Positions 9,024 to 17,821 are shown, counted from the stretch's first letter. The stretch: DNA of 46,504 nucleotides from CAYFUG01 sp964346295 (GCA_964346295.1 CAYFUG010000013.1:1-46504), one strand, 5' to 3'. Translations and numbers: made by a program. The notes: a model not told the origin generated them from the letters alone.

Positions 9024-9053
9024 TTGGTCAAGCTAGATTATTTATGCTATACT
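9024..9053 (+). promoter_or_regulatory. extended -10 promoter before the 117-aa gene
   Basis: TTGGTC (9024-9029), an 18-nt spacer, then TATACT (9048-9053), with TG just upstream of the -10. Transcription would start near 9060, giving a leader of about 160 nt that contains the nested hairpin at 9118-9176. Confidence 0.55.
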
Positions 9054-9117
9054 GTTCTGGTAAATTTAAATCTCAACTAATACTTTAGGCCTCTAAAAAT
9101 TGAGTGCACTTCTAGGC

Positions 9118-9176
9118 AAGTTCCAGTATCAAGGTGCGCTGTACTAAAAATACAGCGCGTAAAGGGCGAGGAACTT
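9118..9176 (+). promoter_or_regulatory. structured 5' leader (nested hairpins)
   Basis: The outer stem AAGTTCC (9118-9124) pairs with GGAACTT (9170-9176). The inner stem GCGCTGTA (9136-9143) pairs perfectly with TACAGCGC (9151-9158) around a 7-nt loop. No T-run follows, so this is not a simple terminator. It ends about 40 nt before the ATG at 9219 and may be a cis-acting RNA element. No known riboswitch class is recognised. Confidence 0.45.
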
Positions 9177-9218
9177 AACCAACAAGACGCGCCAATTTCA
9201 AAAGGCCCTCCCTCTAAA

Positions 9219-9572
9219 ATGCAAGATCCCCAATCAATTTTCGATGAACTCCAGGTCGTCAAAAAAGAAATGAAGGATATTCGTAAAGAATATCGAGATC
9301 TGCTTTCCCAAGACGAAACTTACCAAGAAATTACCGAACAACTCACTCAATTTCGAGAGCAAAAAAAGCAACACGAAACCAAAGCCCAAGAAGACATGGG
9401 CAGCCGCTATGAGAAACTAGAAGAGCTTAAGGAGCGCACTAAAGAAATGGAAGAGATGCTTAGCGATGTGGTTATTAGTACCCTGATGGAAGGAGAAAGT
9501 ATCCAAATCGCCGACCAGTACAATAATAATTATGAACCGGTTTACAAAGTAACTTTCAAAAAATCTTCCTAG
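9219..9572 (+). CDS. small coiled-coil protein, 117 aa
   Basis: An unrecognised soluble protein. Residues ~5-85 are strongly charged and heptad-like (KEMKDIRKEYRDLL, EKLEELKERTKEMEEML), predicting a long coiled coil or helical hairpin. The last ~30 residues (SIQIADQYNNNYEPVYKVTF) look like a small beta element. There is no signal peptide or membrane segment. It has its own promoter and a long hairpin-containing leader, so it is probably a separately regulated transcription unit. The start at 9219 is the only good ATG; no strong Shine-Dalgarno is visible. The function is unknown; a dimeric structural or DNA/RNA-associated role is only a guess. Confidence 0.7.
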   Translation: MQDPQSIFDELQVVKKEMKDIRKEYRDLLSQDETYQEITEQLTQFREQKKQHETKAQEDMGSRYEKLEELKERTKEMEEMLSDVVISTLMEGESIQIADQYNNNYEPVYKVTFKKSS

Positions 9573-9632
9573 AAAAAGTAACAGTAAAAAGAGGATCCGG
9601 CCTACTTACCCTACTCCTATCCACTCTATCCA

Positions 9633-9734
9633 ATGGAATCCAAAGAAGTAATTAGGGTTACTGGCGACAAGCAAGTATCCACTTCCCTTGCTGTCGATCT
9701 ACTCAAGGCAGCGGACCGATGCGAAAATCATTAA
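9633..9734 (+). CDS. possible short ORF, 33 aa
   Basis: An ATG at 9633 opens a 33-codon frame (MESKEVIRVTGDKQVST and so on) ending at TAA in the 9573-9984 gap. The peptide composition is protein-like, but there is no Shine-Dalgarno or independent support. It could be a remnant of a small regulatory protein or chance. The rest of this gap holds the hairpin terminator at 9862-9890. Confidence 0.22.
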   Translation: MESKEVIRVTGDKQVSTSLAVDLLKAADRCENH

Positions 9735-9861
9735 AATAAAAAGGTGAATTCTAGAGGATCTCAACTTGAAACATTTACAAAGGAGTAACAATAGATTTGG
9801 TGAATAAGAATAAAGCACTATTTAGCTCATTATTGCTGATTAATTCCGTCCCTCATTTTTC

Positions 9862-9890
9862 AGAGGCCATCAAGATGGCCTCTTTATATT
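9862..9890 (+). terminator. hairpin terminator
   Basis: AGAGGCCAT and ATGGCCTCT form a stem around a 4-nt loop, followed by TTATATTTTTC. It separates the 9.2-kb unit from the helicase gene. Confidence 0.75.
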
Positions 9891-9984
9891 TTTCTCAAAA
9901 ACTTCCCTTTATTTTTCTCAAAAACTTAACTAGAATGTTTATTAGAACTTTCCGAGTCAAACTAAAATCTAACCCTCTTAAATA

Positions 9985-12225
9985 ATGTCCAAGAAAAAAT
10001 CCTTTTTTCTAGAGCAACTGAATCCTAAACAAAGAGAAGCCGCGGCCCAAATCACGGGACCGATTTTAGTTTTGGCGGGAGCCGGAAGTGGTAAAACCAG
10101 AACTCTTACTTACCGGATTGCTCATCTAATTAAAGACCAAGGAGTTTTACCTGTTAACATTCTAGCAGTTACTTTTACCAATAAAGCAGCTGGCGAGATG
10201 AGAGAGCGAATTCAAAAGCTGCTAGGAGTCAAATCTAATTCTGCTTTTTCTCCTCAGCTTCCTCAAATTGGCACTTTTCACTCTATCTGTTCCCGAATTC
10301 TTCGACAAGAAATTGAAAAAATTGGCTATGATCGAAACTTCGTTATTTACGACGACCAAGATCAACAAGCAGCTATCAAAAAAGTAATGAAGCAACTAGA
10401 GATTTCTCCTGATAAAATCAAGCCTCGAGCAATTTTGGGCGCCATCTCTGCTGCTAAAAACCAGCTTTTAGATGCCGAAAAATACCAGGAGCAGATTGGT
10501 AGTTATTTTGAAGAGATAGTATCTAAGGCCTTCTGGGGCTACCAAGAAGAATTGCGAGTAGCCAAAGCCTTAGACTTTGATGATTTGCTCCTTAAGACAG
10601 TAAAAATTTTTCAGGTACATCTAGAAATCTTAAATAAATATCAGGAGTTATTTCAGTTTATCTTAGTAGATGAATATCAAGATACCAATCACGCTCAATA
10701 CACTTTTCTGCAACTTCTAACTCAAAAACATCAAAATATTTGCGTAGTAGGAGACGACTGGCAATCTATTTACGGTTGGCGCCAAGCTGATATACGCAAT
10801 ATTCTTAACTTCGAAAAAGATTACCCCCAAGCCAAAGTAGTCCTACTAGAGCAAAACTATCGCAGTAGTCAAAATATTTTAAATGCCGCCCACGGCATTA
10901 TATCTAAAAATGTTAACCAAAAGAAAAAGGAGCTCTGGACTGAAAATCCTCAAGGAGAACTCTTGACGATCTATGAAGCTTTTGACGAAAAAGACGAAGC
11001 GCACTTTATTGTGGAGCAAATTCAAGCTACTCTAAAAAATTCTTCTAGCGAAGAAGCTCCAGGCAACCAGACAACTAAGCGCCTCTCTGATTTCGCCATT
11101 CTTTATCGAACTAACGCTCAATCTCGAGCTTTAGAAGAAGCTTTTTTACAAACCAGTGTTCCCTACAAAATTATTGGAGGAGTAAAATTCTACCAGCGCA
11201 AGGAGGTTAAAGATATTCTGGCCTACTTACAACTAATCCAAAATCCAGCTGATCGGATCAGTTTTGAAAGAATCATTAATGTTCCTTCTCGTAAACTTGG
11301 AACCAAAACTATCGAAAAAATCTTCGCTTCTCAACAAGAAGGAGAAGATCTTTTAGCTACTTTAAAAAAAATTACTAGCTCCCCTCAGGAAAATTTCCGC
11401 CTCACCGCCAATCAGAAAAAATCCCTCCAAGGATTCCTGGGATTAATTCAACAAATAAACGAGGTCAAAGATCAACTTTCTCTTTCTCAACTAATCAACC
11501 AGGTCTATCAAAAAAGCGGTTACCAAACAATGCTCCTTAAAGAAGGAGAAGAGGGAAAAATTCGGCAAGAAAACATTCAGGAACTCCTCACAGTAGCTCA
11601 AAAGTATGACTCTCAGGAAAATTCCTTGGAAGATTTTTTACAGGAAGTAACCCTGGTTTCTCAAACTGACCGAGACTTAGAACAAGAAGAGGCCGTGCCC
11701 TTGATGACCCTCCATAGCGCCAAGGGATTAGAATACGACACGATATTTATTGTAGGAATGGAAGAAGGTCTCTTTCCTCATTCTCGAGCCACTTTTAGCG
11801 ACCAAGAAATGGAAGAGGAGCGCCGACTTTGTTATGTGGGGATTACTCGCGCTAAGCAAAAAGCCTTCCTTATTTATACTCAAAATCGGAATATTTACGG
11901 AACAACTCGTGTATCTCTCCGCTCCCGTTTCTTGGATGAACTAGATTCGGAATTAGTAGAGGAGCGCCAAGCCCAATCTCAAATTGATCAAGATTTTTGG
12001 CCAGAAGAACAAATCGCCTTAGAAGAAGCCCTGTCTGAACAATTCCCTCCCCCTTCTCCTAATAATACTGCGAAAGATGCTTTTCAAGACGGAGATAAAG
12101 TGATTCACGCTCAATTCGGACAAGGCATTGTTCTCTCTCGACAAGGAGACTTCCTGGAAGTAGTCTTTCCCCAAGCAGGAGTCAAAAAACTCTCTCTCCA
12201 ATACGCTCCCCTTCGAAAAGCCTAA
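9985..12225 (+). CDS. ATP-dependent DNA helicase, UvrD/PcrA family
   Basis: A superfamily 1A 3'-5' DNA helicase acting in excision repair and in clearing replication or recombination intermediates. The 746-residue length fits the family. All helicase motifs are seen in order: Q-motif LNPKQREAA; I AGAGSGKTRT (31-40, Lys37); Ia TFTNKAAGEM; II VDEYQDTN; III VVGDDWQSIYGWRQAD; IV EQNYRSSQNI; V TLHSAKGLEYD; VI RRLCYVGITRAK. The C-terminus carries the PcrA-type RNA-polymerase-binding beta domain (GDKVIHAQFGQGIV). UvrD versus PcrA cannot be settled by eye, so no symbol is given. No Shine-Dalgarno precedes the ATG. The gene converges on the pilin gene across a terminator at 12343. Confidence 0.95.
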   Translation: MSKKKSFFLEQLNPKQREAAAQITGPILVLAGAGSGKTRTLTYRIAHLIKDQGVLPVNILAVTFTNKAAGEMRERIQKLLGVKSNSAFSPQLPQIGTFHSICSRILRQEIEKIGYDRNFVIYDDQDQQAAIKKVMKQLEISPDKIKPRAILGAISAAKNQLLDAEKYQEQIGSYFEEIVSKAFWGYQEELRVAKALDFDDLLLKTVKIFQVHLEILNKYQELFQFILVDEYQDTNHAQYTFLQLLTQKHQNICVVGDDWQSIYGWRQADIRNILNFEKDYPQAKVVLLEQNYRSSQNILNAAHGIISKNVNQKKKELWTENPQGELLTIYEAFDEKDEAHFIVEQIQATLKNSSSEEAPGNQTTKRLSDFAILYRTNAQSRALEEAFLQTSVPYKIIGGVKFYQRKEVKDILAYLQLIQNPADRISFERIINVPSRKLGTKTIEKIFASQQEGEDLLATLKKITSSPQENFRLTANQKKSLQGFLGLIQQINEVKDQLSLSQLINQVYQKSGYQTMLLKEGEEGKIRQENIQELLTVAQKYDSQENSLEDFLQEVTLVSQTDRDLEQEEAVPLMTLHSAKGLEYDTIFIVGMEEGLFPHSRATFSDQEMEEERRLCYVGITRAKQKAFLIYTQNRNIYGTTRVSLRSRFLDELDSELVEERQAQSQIDQDFWPEEQIALEEALSEQFPPPSPNNTAKDAFQDGDKVIHAQFGQGIVLSRQGDFLEVVFPQAGVKKLSLQYAPLRKA

Positions 12226-12342
12226 AACTTGCTTGCGCTGCTTCTCTTTCAAAACTTCGGGTTCTTTTGCTGGAGAATACCTGCTATTTGAAGATATCTT
12301 GAAAATTTTCGGGATTTTATCCAGATTTTATCCACTAGAAAC

Positions 12343-12379
12343 CACAAAAAACCTGATTTTGATTCAGGCTTTTTTGTGT
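12343..12379. terminator. bidirectional hairpin terminator
   Basis: CACAAAAAACCTGA pairs with TCAGGCTTTTTTGTG with minor imperfection; poly-A and poly-T flanks make it work on both strands. It lies between the convergent helicase and pilin-like genes. Confidence 0.8.
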
Positions 12380-12428
12380 TTGTTTTTTTGTTTTTGGAAA
12401 GATTTCTAAAAAACTCCCAAAGAAAAAT

Positions 12429-12818
12429 TTACCGAATAACACCACTGCTATCACCCTGAAGAATGCCTTGAATGGAAACAACTACCACATAACCAATTAG
12501 TCCCACGATCAAGCCGACAATAGCATAAGTAATGATCTGACGAGCTGTGTCCGCTCGAGATGATCCCCCTGCAGTTATATAAACAATACCAGCCACAATA
12601 AACGCTCCTACCGAAAGAAACATCATTGCCAGTAGTCCAAATTTGATTAATTTAGTAGCTATTCCAGTTATATCAGTTTCAGTTGCCATTCCAAAGCTAC
12701 TAGCTTCATCCTGAAAATCACTCGGGTTAAACTGAGCTCCTCCCCACACAGGGGTAGTGAGTATTGTAGCCGCTAATAGAAAAGCAAAAAACTTCCTAGC
12801 ATTAGATTGAATTTTCAT
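12429..12818 (-). CDS. VirB2/TrbC-like pilin protein, 129 aa
   Basis: A small exported membrane protein. It has a signal peptide (hydrophobic ~10-25, then VWGGAQF) followed by two transmembrane helices (~58-83 and ~96-118). The helices are joined by a short polar turn, YITAGGSSRADTARQ, the arrangement of VirB2/TrbC pilins of type IV secretion systems. A good Shine-Dalgarno (AAGGTGG) lies 8 nt before the ATG, unusual in this window and a sign of high expression, as expected for a pilin subunit. The turn motif YITAGG and the following TYAIVGLI recur in the 145-aa protein at 17214, and the second-helix pattern recurs in the 426-aa protein at 13406. That makes these paralogues or a co-assembling set. 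No VirB4/VirD4 ATPase gene is in the window. Confidence 0.78.
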   Translation of the reverse strand: MKIQSNARKFFAFLLAATILTTPVWGGAQFNPSDFQDEASSFGMATETDITGIATKLIKFGLLAMMFLSVGAFIVAGIVYITAGGSSRADTARQIITYAIVGLIVGLIGYVVVVSIQGILQGDSSGVIR

Positions 12819-12883
12819 TTTTGCACCACCTTTCTAGTTTAGTTTGTTAAGTTTAATAAAAAAATATAAAGTTGATTTCGTAA

Positions 12884-13324
12884 TTACATTTGACTAGGGT
12901 TGCCAGGCTGACTATCCGTTACTGGAGGCTCTTCCATCGCCAGACCTTGATCTTGACCTTCTCCCGAATTACCATAAGGATCTTCTCCATATTGGTTAAG
13001 ACCTTTATCTCCGGGAGTGGCCCAGAAAACAATTAGAACAATTGCACCAATCAAGGGAACAAAAGAAATCAAGATCCACCAGCCGCTCTTATTAATATCG
13101 TGCAAACGACGCACTTCTACTGCTAAAGTAGGAATTAAGGCAATCAATCCATATAAATTCACTAAGATTCCTCCCGCTTCTTCCCCCAAAGCGATGACAC
13201 CCACGATTCCCAGGCCAAACATTATCAAAAGTTGCATTAGTAAAAAATACCAAAACTCTGCCCTCGAAGCCCGACCTTCAAAAGCAGCATACTTTTTAAA
13301 GACTCCTACATAATAATCCCACAT
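12884..13324 (-). CDS. DUF805 family membrane protein
   Basis: A 146-residue integral membrane protein with three or four transmembrane segments within residues ~25-115. The DUF805 signatures are clear: YAAFEGRASRAEFWYF near the start, VRRLHDINKSGWW in the middle, and FWATPGDKGLNQYGEDPY at the end. These match the YhaH-type family. Its function is not known; in this position between pilin-like genes it could assist envelope assembly, but that is inference. A polar, Gln/Pro-rich tail of ~25 residues follows the domain. The ATG at 13324 matches the family's usual start, a few residues before the first conserved block. Confidence 0.88.
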   Translation of the reverse strand: MWDYYVGVFKKYAAFEGRASRAEFWYFLLMQLLIMFGLGIVGVIALGEEAGGILVNLYGLIALIPTLAVEVRRLHDINKSGWWILISFVPLIGAIVLIVFWATPGDKGLNQYGEDPYGNSGEGQDQGLAMEEPPVTDSQPGNPSQM

Positions 13325-13405
13325 ACTTTTTAAATTTAAAAATTAACTACCTCCCTCTAGCTCCTTTTAAAACTAACTATTTTTACTAAATAAACTTAAC
13401 TCCGG

Positions 13406-14686
13406 CTATCCTAAAAGTCTGATAATTTGGCTAACCAAAAGTAAAGATGAACCTGCCGCTACAATCCCAATAATAGAATAAGTCATCATTCGTTTAGCAG
13501 TTTCTACCTGAGAAGATTTAGTCACCACAGTCAAGTACATCAAGCCGCTAATAGCCATTCCAATTATAGCAAGAACTCCAATTATCGACAAGAGAAAGCT
13601 TAGGATTCGAGAAACAATTTCTTGAATACCAGGGGCAGCCTCCAGATTAGTAGCCACCTCTCCTCCTGGACCTAAAATGGCTGTCTTTATTTCTGTTAAA
13701 AAGGCAGGGGCAGCCAGAAATAAAGCTAGTCCGGCAATGGCCCCAAAGAAGCAAGCCTTGGCCGCTTGAATCATTGACTGGTTAACGCCCGCGAAAATAT
13801 ATAATACTCCCCCAATCACCATGAAAAGAATTGCCAAGGAAGCTACTACTTTTCGCAAAGATCCCATTACTGAATTAAAAAATCCTTCCGCACTATCCGA
13901 ACCGGTGGGATTATCAAAACTGATTGTTATCATCCCCCCTCCGTTATTCTTTACTCCCTCTGGCTCTCCTTCTGGCCTAGTCACCGCTCCAGTTACCGGC
14001 TTACTTCCCGCTGGCTCTCCTTCTGAATTAGCCACAGCTCCAGTGCCCGGCTTTAATTCTCCCTCATTACCAGTTCCATTTGCCGATTCTCCTCCTCCCA
14101 TAGGAGCTGGTTTTACCTCTCCTAGAGCAGAATAGCACTGATTAGATAAATCTTCCTGACCCCCATCCTCTCCAATTATTCTACACAATTCGGGATTATT
14201 ATATTCCTTAAACTTATTCGAGACGCAATCTTGATATTCTTGATCTTGATAAACGCTACAAGCATCATCTATTTCTTCCAAATATTCCAAAGCTTCTTCT
14301 AGGTTTACTACGACTTCGCTATTAGCCCCTGATATCGCAGAGCACTCCCTTTCGCAAAGCTCCTTTATGTCCTGCTTAACAACTTTCTCACAAATAGAAC
14401 AATCTTCTTTATCCTTAGCAATTTCATAATAACAATAACCCACAACGCTCTGATCTTGATCGTTGAAATAATCGTTGATAAACGAACACAAATCTTCATT
14501 CCCGTAGTCAACTATTTTATCATGAAGACACCAAATGTCTTCTCCGCATTCATCCTTAAAAATTCCTGCTCTCTCTTCTGCAGCAATTACCACCTCTCCC
14601 AATCCAAAAACACCGGCCATTACCAGCCCAGCTATTAATAAAAATATTCCTTTTTTAATTATTGCTTCTTTCAAAAATTTTCCCAT
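13406..14686 (-). CDS. Cys-rich exported protein with C-terminal VirB2-like membrane domain
   Basis: A 426-residue exported protein. It has a signal peptide or first helix (~13-35), then a ~150-residue extracellular-type region with many cysteines, some paired (CGEDIWC, YCYYEIAK, CSICEKVV, CERECSA). A low-complexity tandem repeat around 205-245 (GAVANSEGEPAGSKP, GAVTRPEGEPEGV) comes next. The C-terminal ~150 residues hold four hydrophobic helices arranged as two VirB2-like helix pairs, ending YSIIGIVAAGSSLLLVSQ. It looks like pilin-type membrane modules fused to a disulfide-stabilised head. It lies between the DUF805 gene and the solute-binding lipoprotein on the same strand. A type IV secretion or pseudopilus accessory role is inferred only from this architecture. 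Confidence 0.7.
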   Translation of the reverse strand: MGKFLKEAIIKKGIFLLIAGLVMAGVFGLGEVVIAAEERAGIFKDECGEDIWCLHDKIVDYGNEDLCSFINDYFNDQDQSVVGYCYYEIAKDKEDCSICEKVVKQDIKELCERECSAISGANSEVVVNLEEALEYLEEIDDACSVYQDQEYQDCVSNKFKEYNNPELCRIIGEDGGQEDLSNQCYSALGEVKPAPMGGGESANGTGNEGELKPGTGAVANSEGEPAGSKPVTGAVTRPEGEPEGVKNNGGGMITISFDNPTGSDSAEGFFNSVMGSLRKVVASLAILFMVIGGVLYIFAGVNQSMIQAAKACFFGAIAGLALFLAAPAFLTEIKTAILGPGGEVATNLEAAPGIQEIVSRILSFLLSIIGVLAIIGMAISGLMYLTVVTKSSQVETAKRMMTYSIIGIVAAGSSLLLVSQIIRLLG

Positions 14687-14782
14687 TAACTAATCTGAAA
14701 GTTATCTTTCCACAGCCTACTATACTCCTTGCAGGCTAAGCTCATAGACTACTTTCAGGGTTTTAAAGCTCAAAAATCTCAC

Positions 14783-16177
14783 TTAATAGCTTTTCTCGTA
14801 ACTTTTTTTTGCGTACAAAGAATTTATCCTAATAGTAGCGGAGCTAATCGCCTCTCCCACCGTCTTCTTGCCTATTACCACTTCATTAATCATCTCATCA
14901 AAAATTTTATCCACCGCCACATCATCCGGCCGCTTCCAAGAACGGGCTGTTAAGACCTGCTCCGCAAAAATTCTGAGGTCTTCGTCTTTTTTTTGCTTTT
15001 CAATTAAATCTCTTCGAGCGGTAGGTTTCTCAGTCATCTCTAAATATTTTTCAGTGGGATCAAAAGGAAGCCCCTGGACTCGAGGTTTCTGGGTAACAAA
15101 TTGAATATAATTCCAAGCCTCTTTAACACGATCCTCGTTGGTGTAGTTTCCTGTTTGTGGACTAGGCTTGATAGTCTTATTCTTAAGAACCGCCATCCCC
15201 CAATAGCTAGCAAGATTGACTTTGTCTTCCAAATCGATCTGAGGAGCTGACGCAATCTCAAAGCGTAATTTAGGGTTCTTTTTCTTGAGAGTGTCTGCCA
15301 TATAAGAATATCCCATCATCATCGCGGTTCTACCATAAGCAAAGCTATCAATAGAGTAATCCATTCGAGAATTCCAAGAATAAAAATCAGAACCCCCCTG
15401 AGAAAACTGAGTATAAAAACTAAGGGCATCAGCTCCAGGATTACTACCGCTAAACTCTGAAGTCTCAAAATTAACCAACCGACCCCCTTCGCTATTCATT
15501 CGAGCCCCAGCTTGCATCATCAGGAGCATCAAAATATCCGAGGCCCGATTAACGCCTGCGGGAGGATTGCTACTCCGGCCAAGGGCAATTGCTGATTGGC
15601 GAATATCACCGTTTTCGTCTATCTTAGACAACTTCTCCGCTTCTCGCTTTACTTCCTCCCAGGTACTAGGAGGGTAAACAATTCCTTCCTGATTAAGAAT
15701 TTCTCGGTTATAATACAGCGCTAAGGTATCACAATAGAGCGGCATCGCATAAATTTGGTTTTCCCAAACGAAATCTTGTCGAGCAACATCAGCAAAATTT
15801 TGCTTAAAATTAGCTAATTGCGCCTCAGAACTAGGCAAGGGAGCCAACTTACTTTGATGCTTAGGGAGCCAACTATTCTTGAAAAGAATAATGTCGGGCC
15901 CCTTTCCATTGGCCAGGGCATCAACCAGCTCCTGCTCAAACTCCCTCTCATTATCAGCAGATATTTTTCGATAATCCACCTCGCTTACCTTGGGATTATA
16001 AGCTTTGTAGAGTTGATTGATTTCGTTAAAGGCGTCTGAGTCATCATAAACTCCCCACACTTCCAATGGGAAGCGATAAGGTAATTTTTCTTCTTCCTTA
16101 AAACAACCAGAGAATACCAATGGGCTCCCTGTTAGAATAATCGTGAGCGTTAAAACTAAAAATTTTCTCCCCTTCAT
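14783..16177 (-). CDS. extracellular solute-binding lipoprotein (family 1-like)
   Basis: A 464-residue lipoprotein. The signal peptide ends in a lipobox LVFSGC with lipidated Cys25. The mature part has the two-lobe layout of ABC-type sugar-binding proteins: GPDIILFKNSWLPKH, YAMPLYCDTLALYYNREIL and PSTWEEVKREAEKLS are recognisable family blocks, and ANLASYWGMAVLK-type sequence follows later. Such proteins capture sugars or oligosaccharides outside the membrane and deliver them to an ABC permease. No permease or ATPase gene is present here, so this copy is an orphan in this window or works with distant genes. It lies within the pilin-like gene cluster. The ATG is set by the signal peptide. Confidence 0.88.
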   Translation of the reverse strand: MKGRKFLVLTLTIILTGSPLVFSGCFKEEEKLPYRFPLEVWGVYDDSDAFNEINQLYKAYNPKVSEVDYRKISADNEREFEQELVDALANGKGPDIILFKNSWLPKHQSKLAPLPSSEAQLANFKQNFADVARQDFVWENQIYAMPLYCDTLALYYNREILNQEGIVYPPSTWEEVKREAEKLSKIDENGDIRQSAIALGRSSNPPAGVNRASDILMLLMMQAGARMNSEGGRLVNFETSEFSGSNPGADALSFYTQFSQGGSDFYSWNSRMDYSIDSFAYGRTAMMMGYSYMADTLKKKNPKLRFEIASAPQIDLEDKVNLASYWGMAVLKNKTIKPSPQTGNYTNEDRVKEAWNYIQFVTQKPRVQGLPFDPTEKYLEMTEKPTARRDLIEKQKKDEDLRIFAEQVLTARSWKRPDDVAVDKIFDEMINEVVIGKKTVGEAISSATIRINSLYAKKSYEKSY

Positions 16178-16202
16178 ATGAAATAAATTAGTTATTTTTA
16201 TT

Positions 16203-16285
16203 TTAAAAATTAATCACTATATTGTCCAATAAATTCCGCTCGACTAGCTCCCACAAATTAATAAACGGCTTACTCAGTTTTCCAT
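16203..16285 (-). pseudogene. short ORF behind a strong ribosome-binding site, apparently -1 frameshifted
   Basis: Minus strand. A strong Shine-Dalgarno (GGGAGG, within 16290-16300) lies just before an ATG at 16285-16283, but the frame stops after three codons (MEN). One more A in the AAAA run would open a 27-residue peptide, MEKLSKPFINLWELVERN and so on, ending at a TAA at 16203-16205. The amphipathic peptide reads as genuine sequence. It lies between rsmA and the solute-binding lipoprotein. It may be a real small gene with a sequencing gap, a decayed one, or a leader peptide. Confidence 0.3.
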
Positions 16286-16301
16286 TTAAAACACCTCCCT
16301 T

Positions 16302-17186
16302 TTAAGCCAATTTATCCAGAAGTTTTTTCCAGTCCTTAATCGATAATTCCCCCGGACGAACCCGCAGAGACAAATCCAACTGGTGAAAAATTTCCTCTAG
16401 CTCCTTTCGAGAAAGGGACTGGGCAGCCTTAAGATTATTGACTAATTGTTTTCTAGGAGAAGAAAACCCCATTTTTACCAACTGAAAAAAAGCTTTCTCG
16501 GTTGTTTTTTTTAGAAAAGGAGATTCATGAGGAATAATTTTCAAAATAGCAGAATCCACCTCGGGAACTGGCCAAAAACTTTCTCGTGGAACCTTTTTAA
16601 TAAATTGAGGCTCTCCAAAGACTTGAACTGCTACCGCTAAAATACTCATCCCTTTCTTGTTGCCTCCTTTTTTAGTAGCACAAATTCTTTCAGCCACCTC
16701 TTTCTGCACCAACAAAACTAGACTTTCAGGTTGGATTTCAGTTTCTAAAAAAATCCTAATGATCTTCCCTGTTATGTAATAAGGGATGTTTGACACAACT
16801 TTATAGCGATTCCAACGCGATTCTCTCAGAAACCATGGCAAATCCAACCCTAAAAAATCTCCCTCTATTATCTCCAATCCCTCCCACTTTTTGCTGGCCA
16901 GATTATTCGCTAACTGAGAATCTAATTCTATAGCCTTTACTTGCTTAACCCGCCTAAGTAGTTCTCGAGTTAAAACCCCTTCTCCGGGACCAATTTCCAA
17001 AACTTTATCACTTTTTTGAAGGTCAGCAGCATCTACAATAGCCCTTAAAGCCTCTGGGTCTCTAAGAAAATTTTGTCCCCACTGCTTTTTAGGCCTCCCA
17101 CTTTGAATAAACATTTCTTTCTTTTCTTCTTTCATTGCCCTGCTTCGCTCATTTATTATCCCACCGTTCTTCCTTTTTTGATTCAA
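16302..17186 (-). CDS. rsmA: 16S rRNA (adenine1518/1519-N6)-dimethyltransferase
   Basis: Dimethylates two adjacent adenines near the 3' end of 16S rRNA in late small-subunit assembly (KsgA family). S-adenosylmethionine motif I is VLEIGPGEGVLT, the catalytic motif IV is SNIPYYITG, and the family entry block KKQWGQNFLRDPEAL is clear. The 294-residue product includes an N-terminal extension; the conserved domain starts near residue 30. Translation may really begin at Met18 (MKEEKKEM) or Met25 (MFIQSGRP) rather than at 17186. The C-terminal helical domain is complete (KQLVNNLKAAQSLSRKELE). It lies between a pilin-like gene and the solute-binding lipoprotein on the same strand. Confidence 0.94.
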   Translation of the reverse strand: MNQKRKNGGIINERSRAMKEEKKEMFIQSGRPKKQWGQNFLRDPEALRAIVDAADLQKSDKVLEIGPGEGVLTRELLRRVKQVKAIELDSQLANNLASKKWEGLEIIEGDFLGLDLPWFLRESRWNRYKVVSNIPYYITGKIIRIFLETEIQPESLVLLVQKEVAERICATKKGGNKKGMSILAVAVQVFGEPQFIKKVPRESFWPVPEVDSAILKIIPHESPFLKKTTEKAFFQLVKMGFSSPRKQLVNNLKAAQSLSRKELEEIFHQLDLSLRVRPGELSIKDWKKLLDKLA

Positions 17187-17213
17187 AATACTAACCGAGA
17201 AACCGGCTAGTAG

Positions 17214-17651
17214 CTAGTAAGGATGCGGAAGGACCACTTCGAACAATTGATGCAACCAGGTTCCTCGAATCAACAAATCAATCTGTCCCACAAAAGTAAA
17301 GGACAACAAGGCTATAACTAATCCTATAATAGAATAAGTAAGCATCTTAGTAGCCGTCTGAGCCTTATTAGGATCTCCTCCAGCAGTAATATACATAAAT
17401 CCACTCACAATAAAAGCACCAATTGCAACTATTAAGAGAATTCCCATTATCCACTTCAAAGTAAAATAAAGTACTCGATCTGCGCTTCGATCTGGCAGTC
17501 CGGAGGATTGCTTGGCGATTTCCATTCCCTCTTGCCAGTTAGCTTGAACCAACGAAGTCCCTCCTATTCCCCAAATTGCCGTTAATGCCAAGGCAAAGAC
17601 CAATACCCGCCATTTCCATTTCCAGAAGCTAGCCCTTGATTGTTTTTTCAT
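17214..17651 (-). CDS. VirB2/TrbC-like pilin protein, 145 aa
   Basis: A small exported membrane protein with a hydrophobic signal segment (~14-36, ending SLVQA) and two transmembrane helices (~68-90 and ~103-122). The helices are linked by YITAGGDPNKAQTATK, the same turn pattern as the 129-aa protein at 12429. The second helix begins MLTYSIIGLVIALLS, close to the C-terminus of the 426-aa protein. This is the VirB2-type pilin layout. A 20-residue tail after the last helix (IRGTWLHQLFEVVLPHP) is longer than in the 129-aa relative. Likely a subunit of a type IV secretion-like or pseudopilus structure, by architecture only. Confidence 0.75.
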   Translation of the reverse strand: MKKQSRASFWKWKWRVLVFALALTAIWGIGGTSLVQANWQEGMEIAKQSSGLPDRSADRVLYFTLKWIMGILLIVAIGAFIVSGFMYITAGGDPNKAQTATKMLTYSIIGLVIALLSFTFVGQIDLLIRGTWLHQLFEVVLPHPY

Positions 17652-17821
17652 TTTAAAATTTAATTAAATTAACCATGGCAAAATAACAAAAAAGAAAAGA
17701 AATTGAAAGAAAGACCCTTCTCTTAAAAAATTTAGCTCTAACTTTTCAGAAATAATACTTCCTACCTCCAAACAGCTTTCCCTTTATTACTAGTTTTTAC
17801 TGACTTCCAAGAAAGAAGCTT

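Noticed and set aside
9797..9985. A 62-codon frame with a nearby GGAG
   Set aside because: It contains the hairpin terminator at 9862-9890 and overlaps the helicase start; it begins with TTG.
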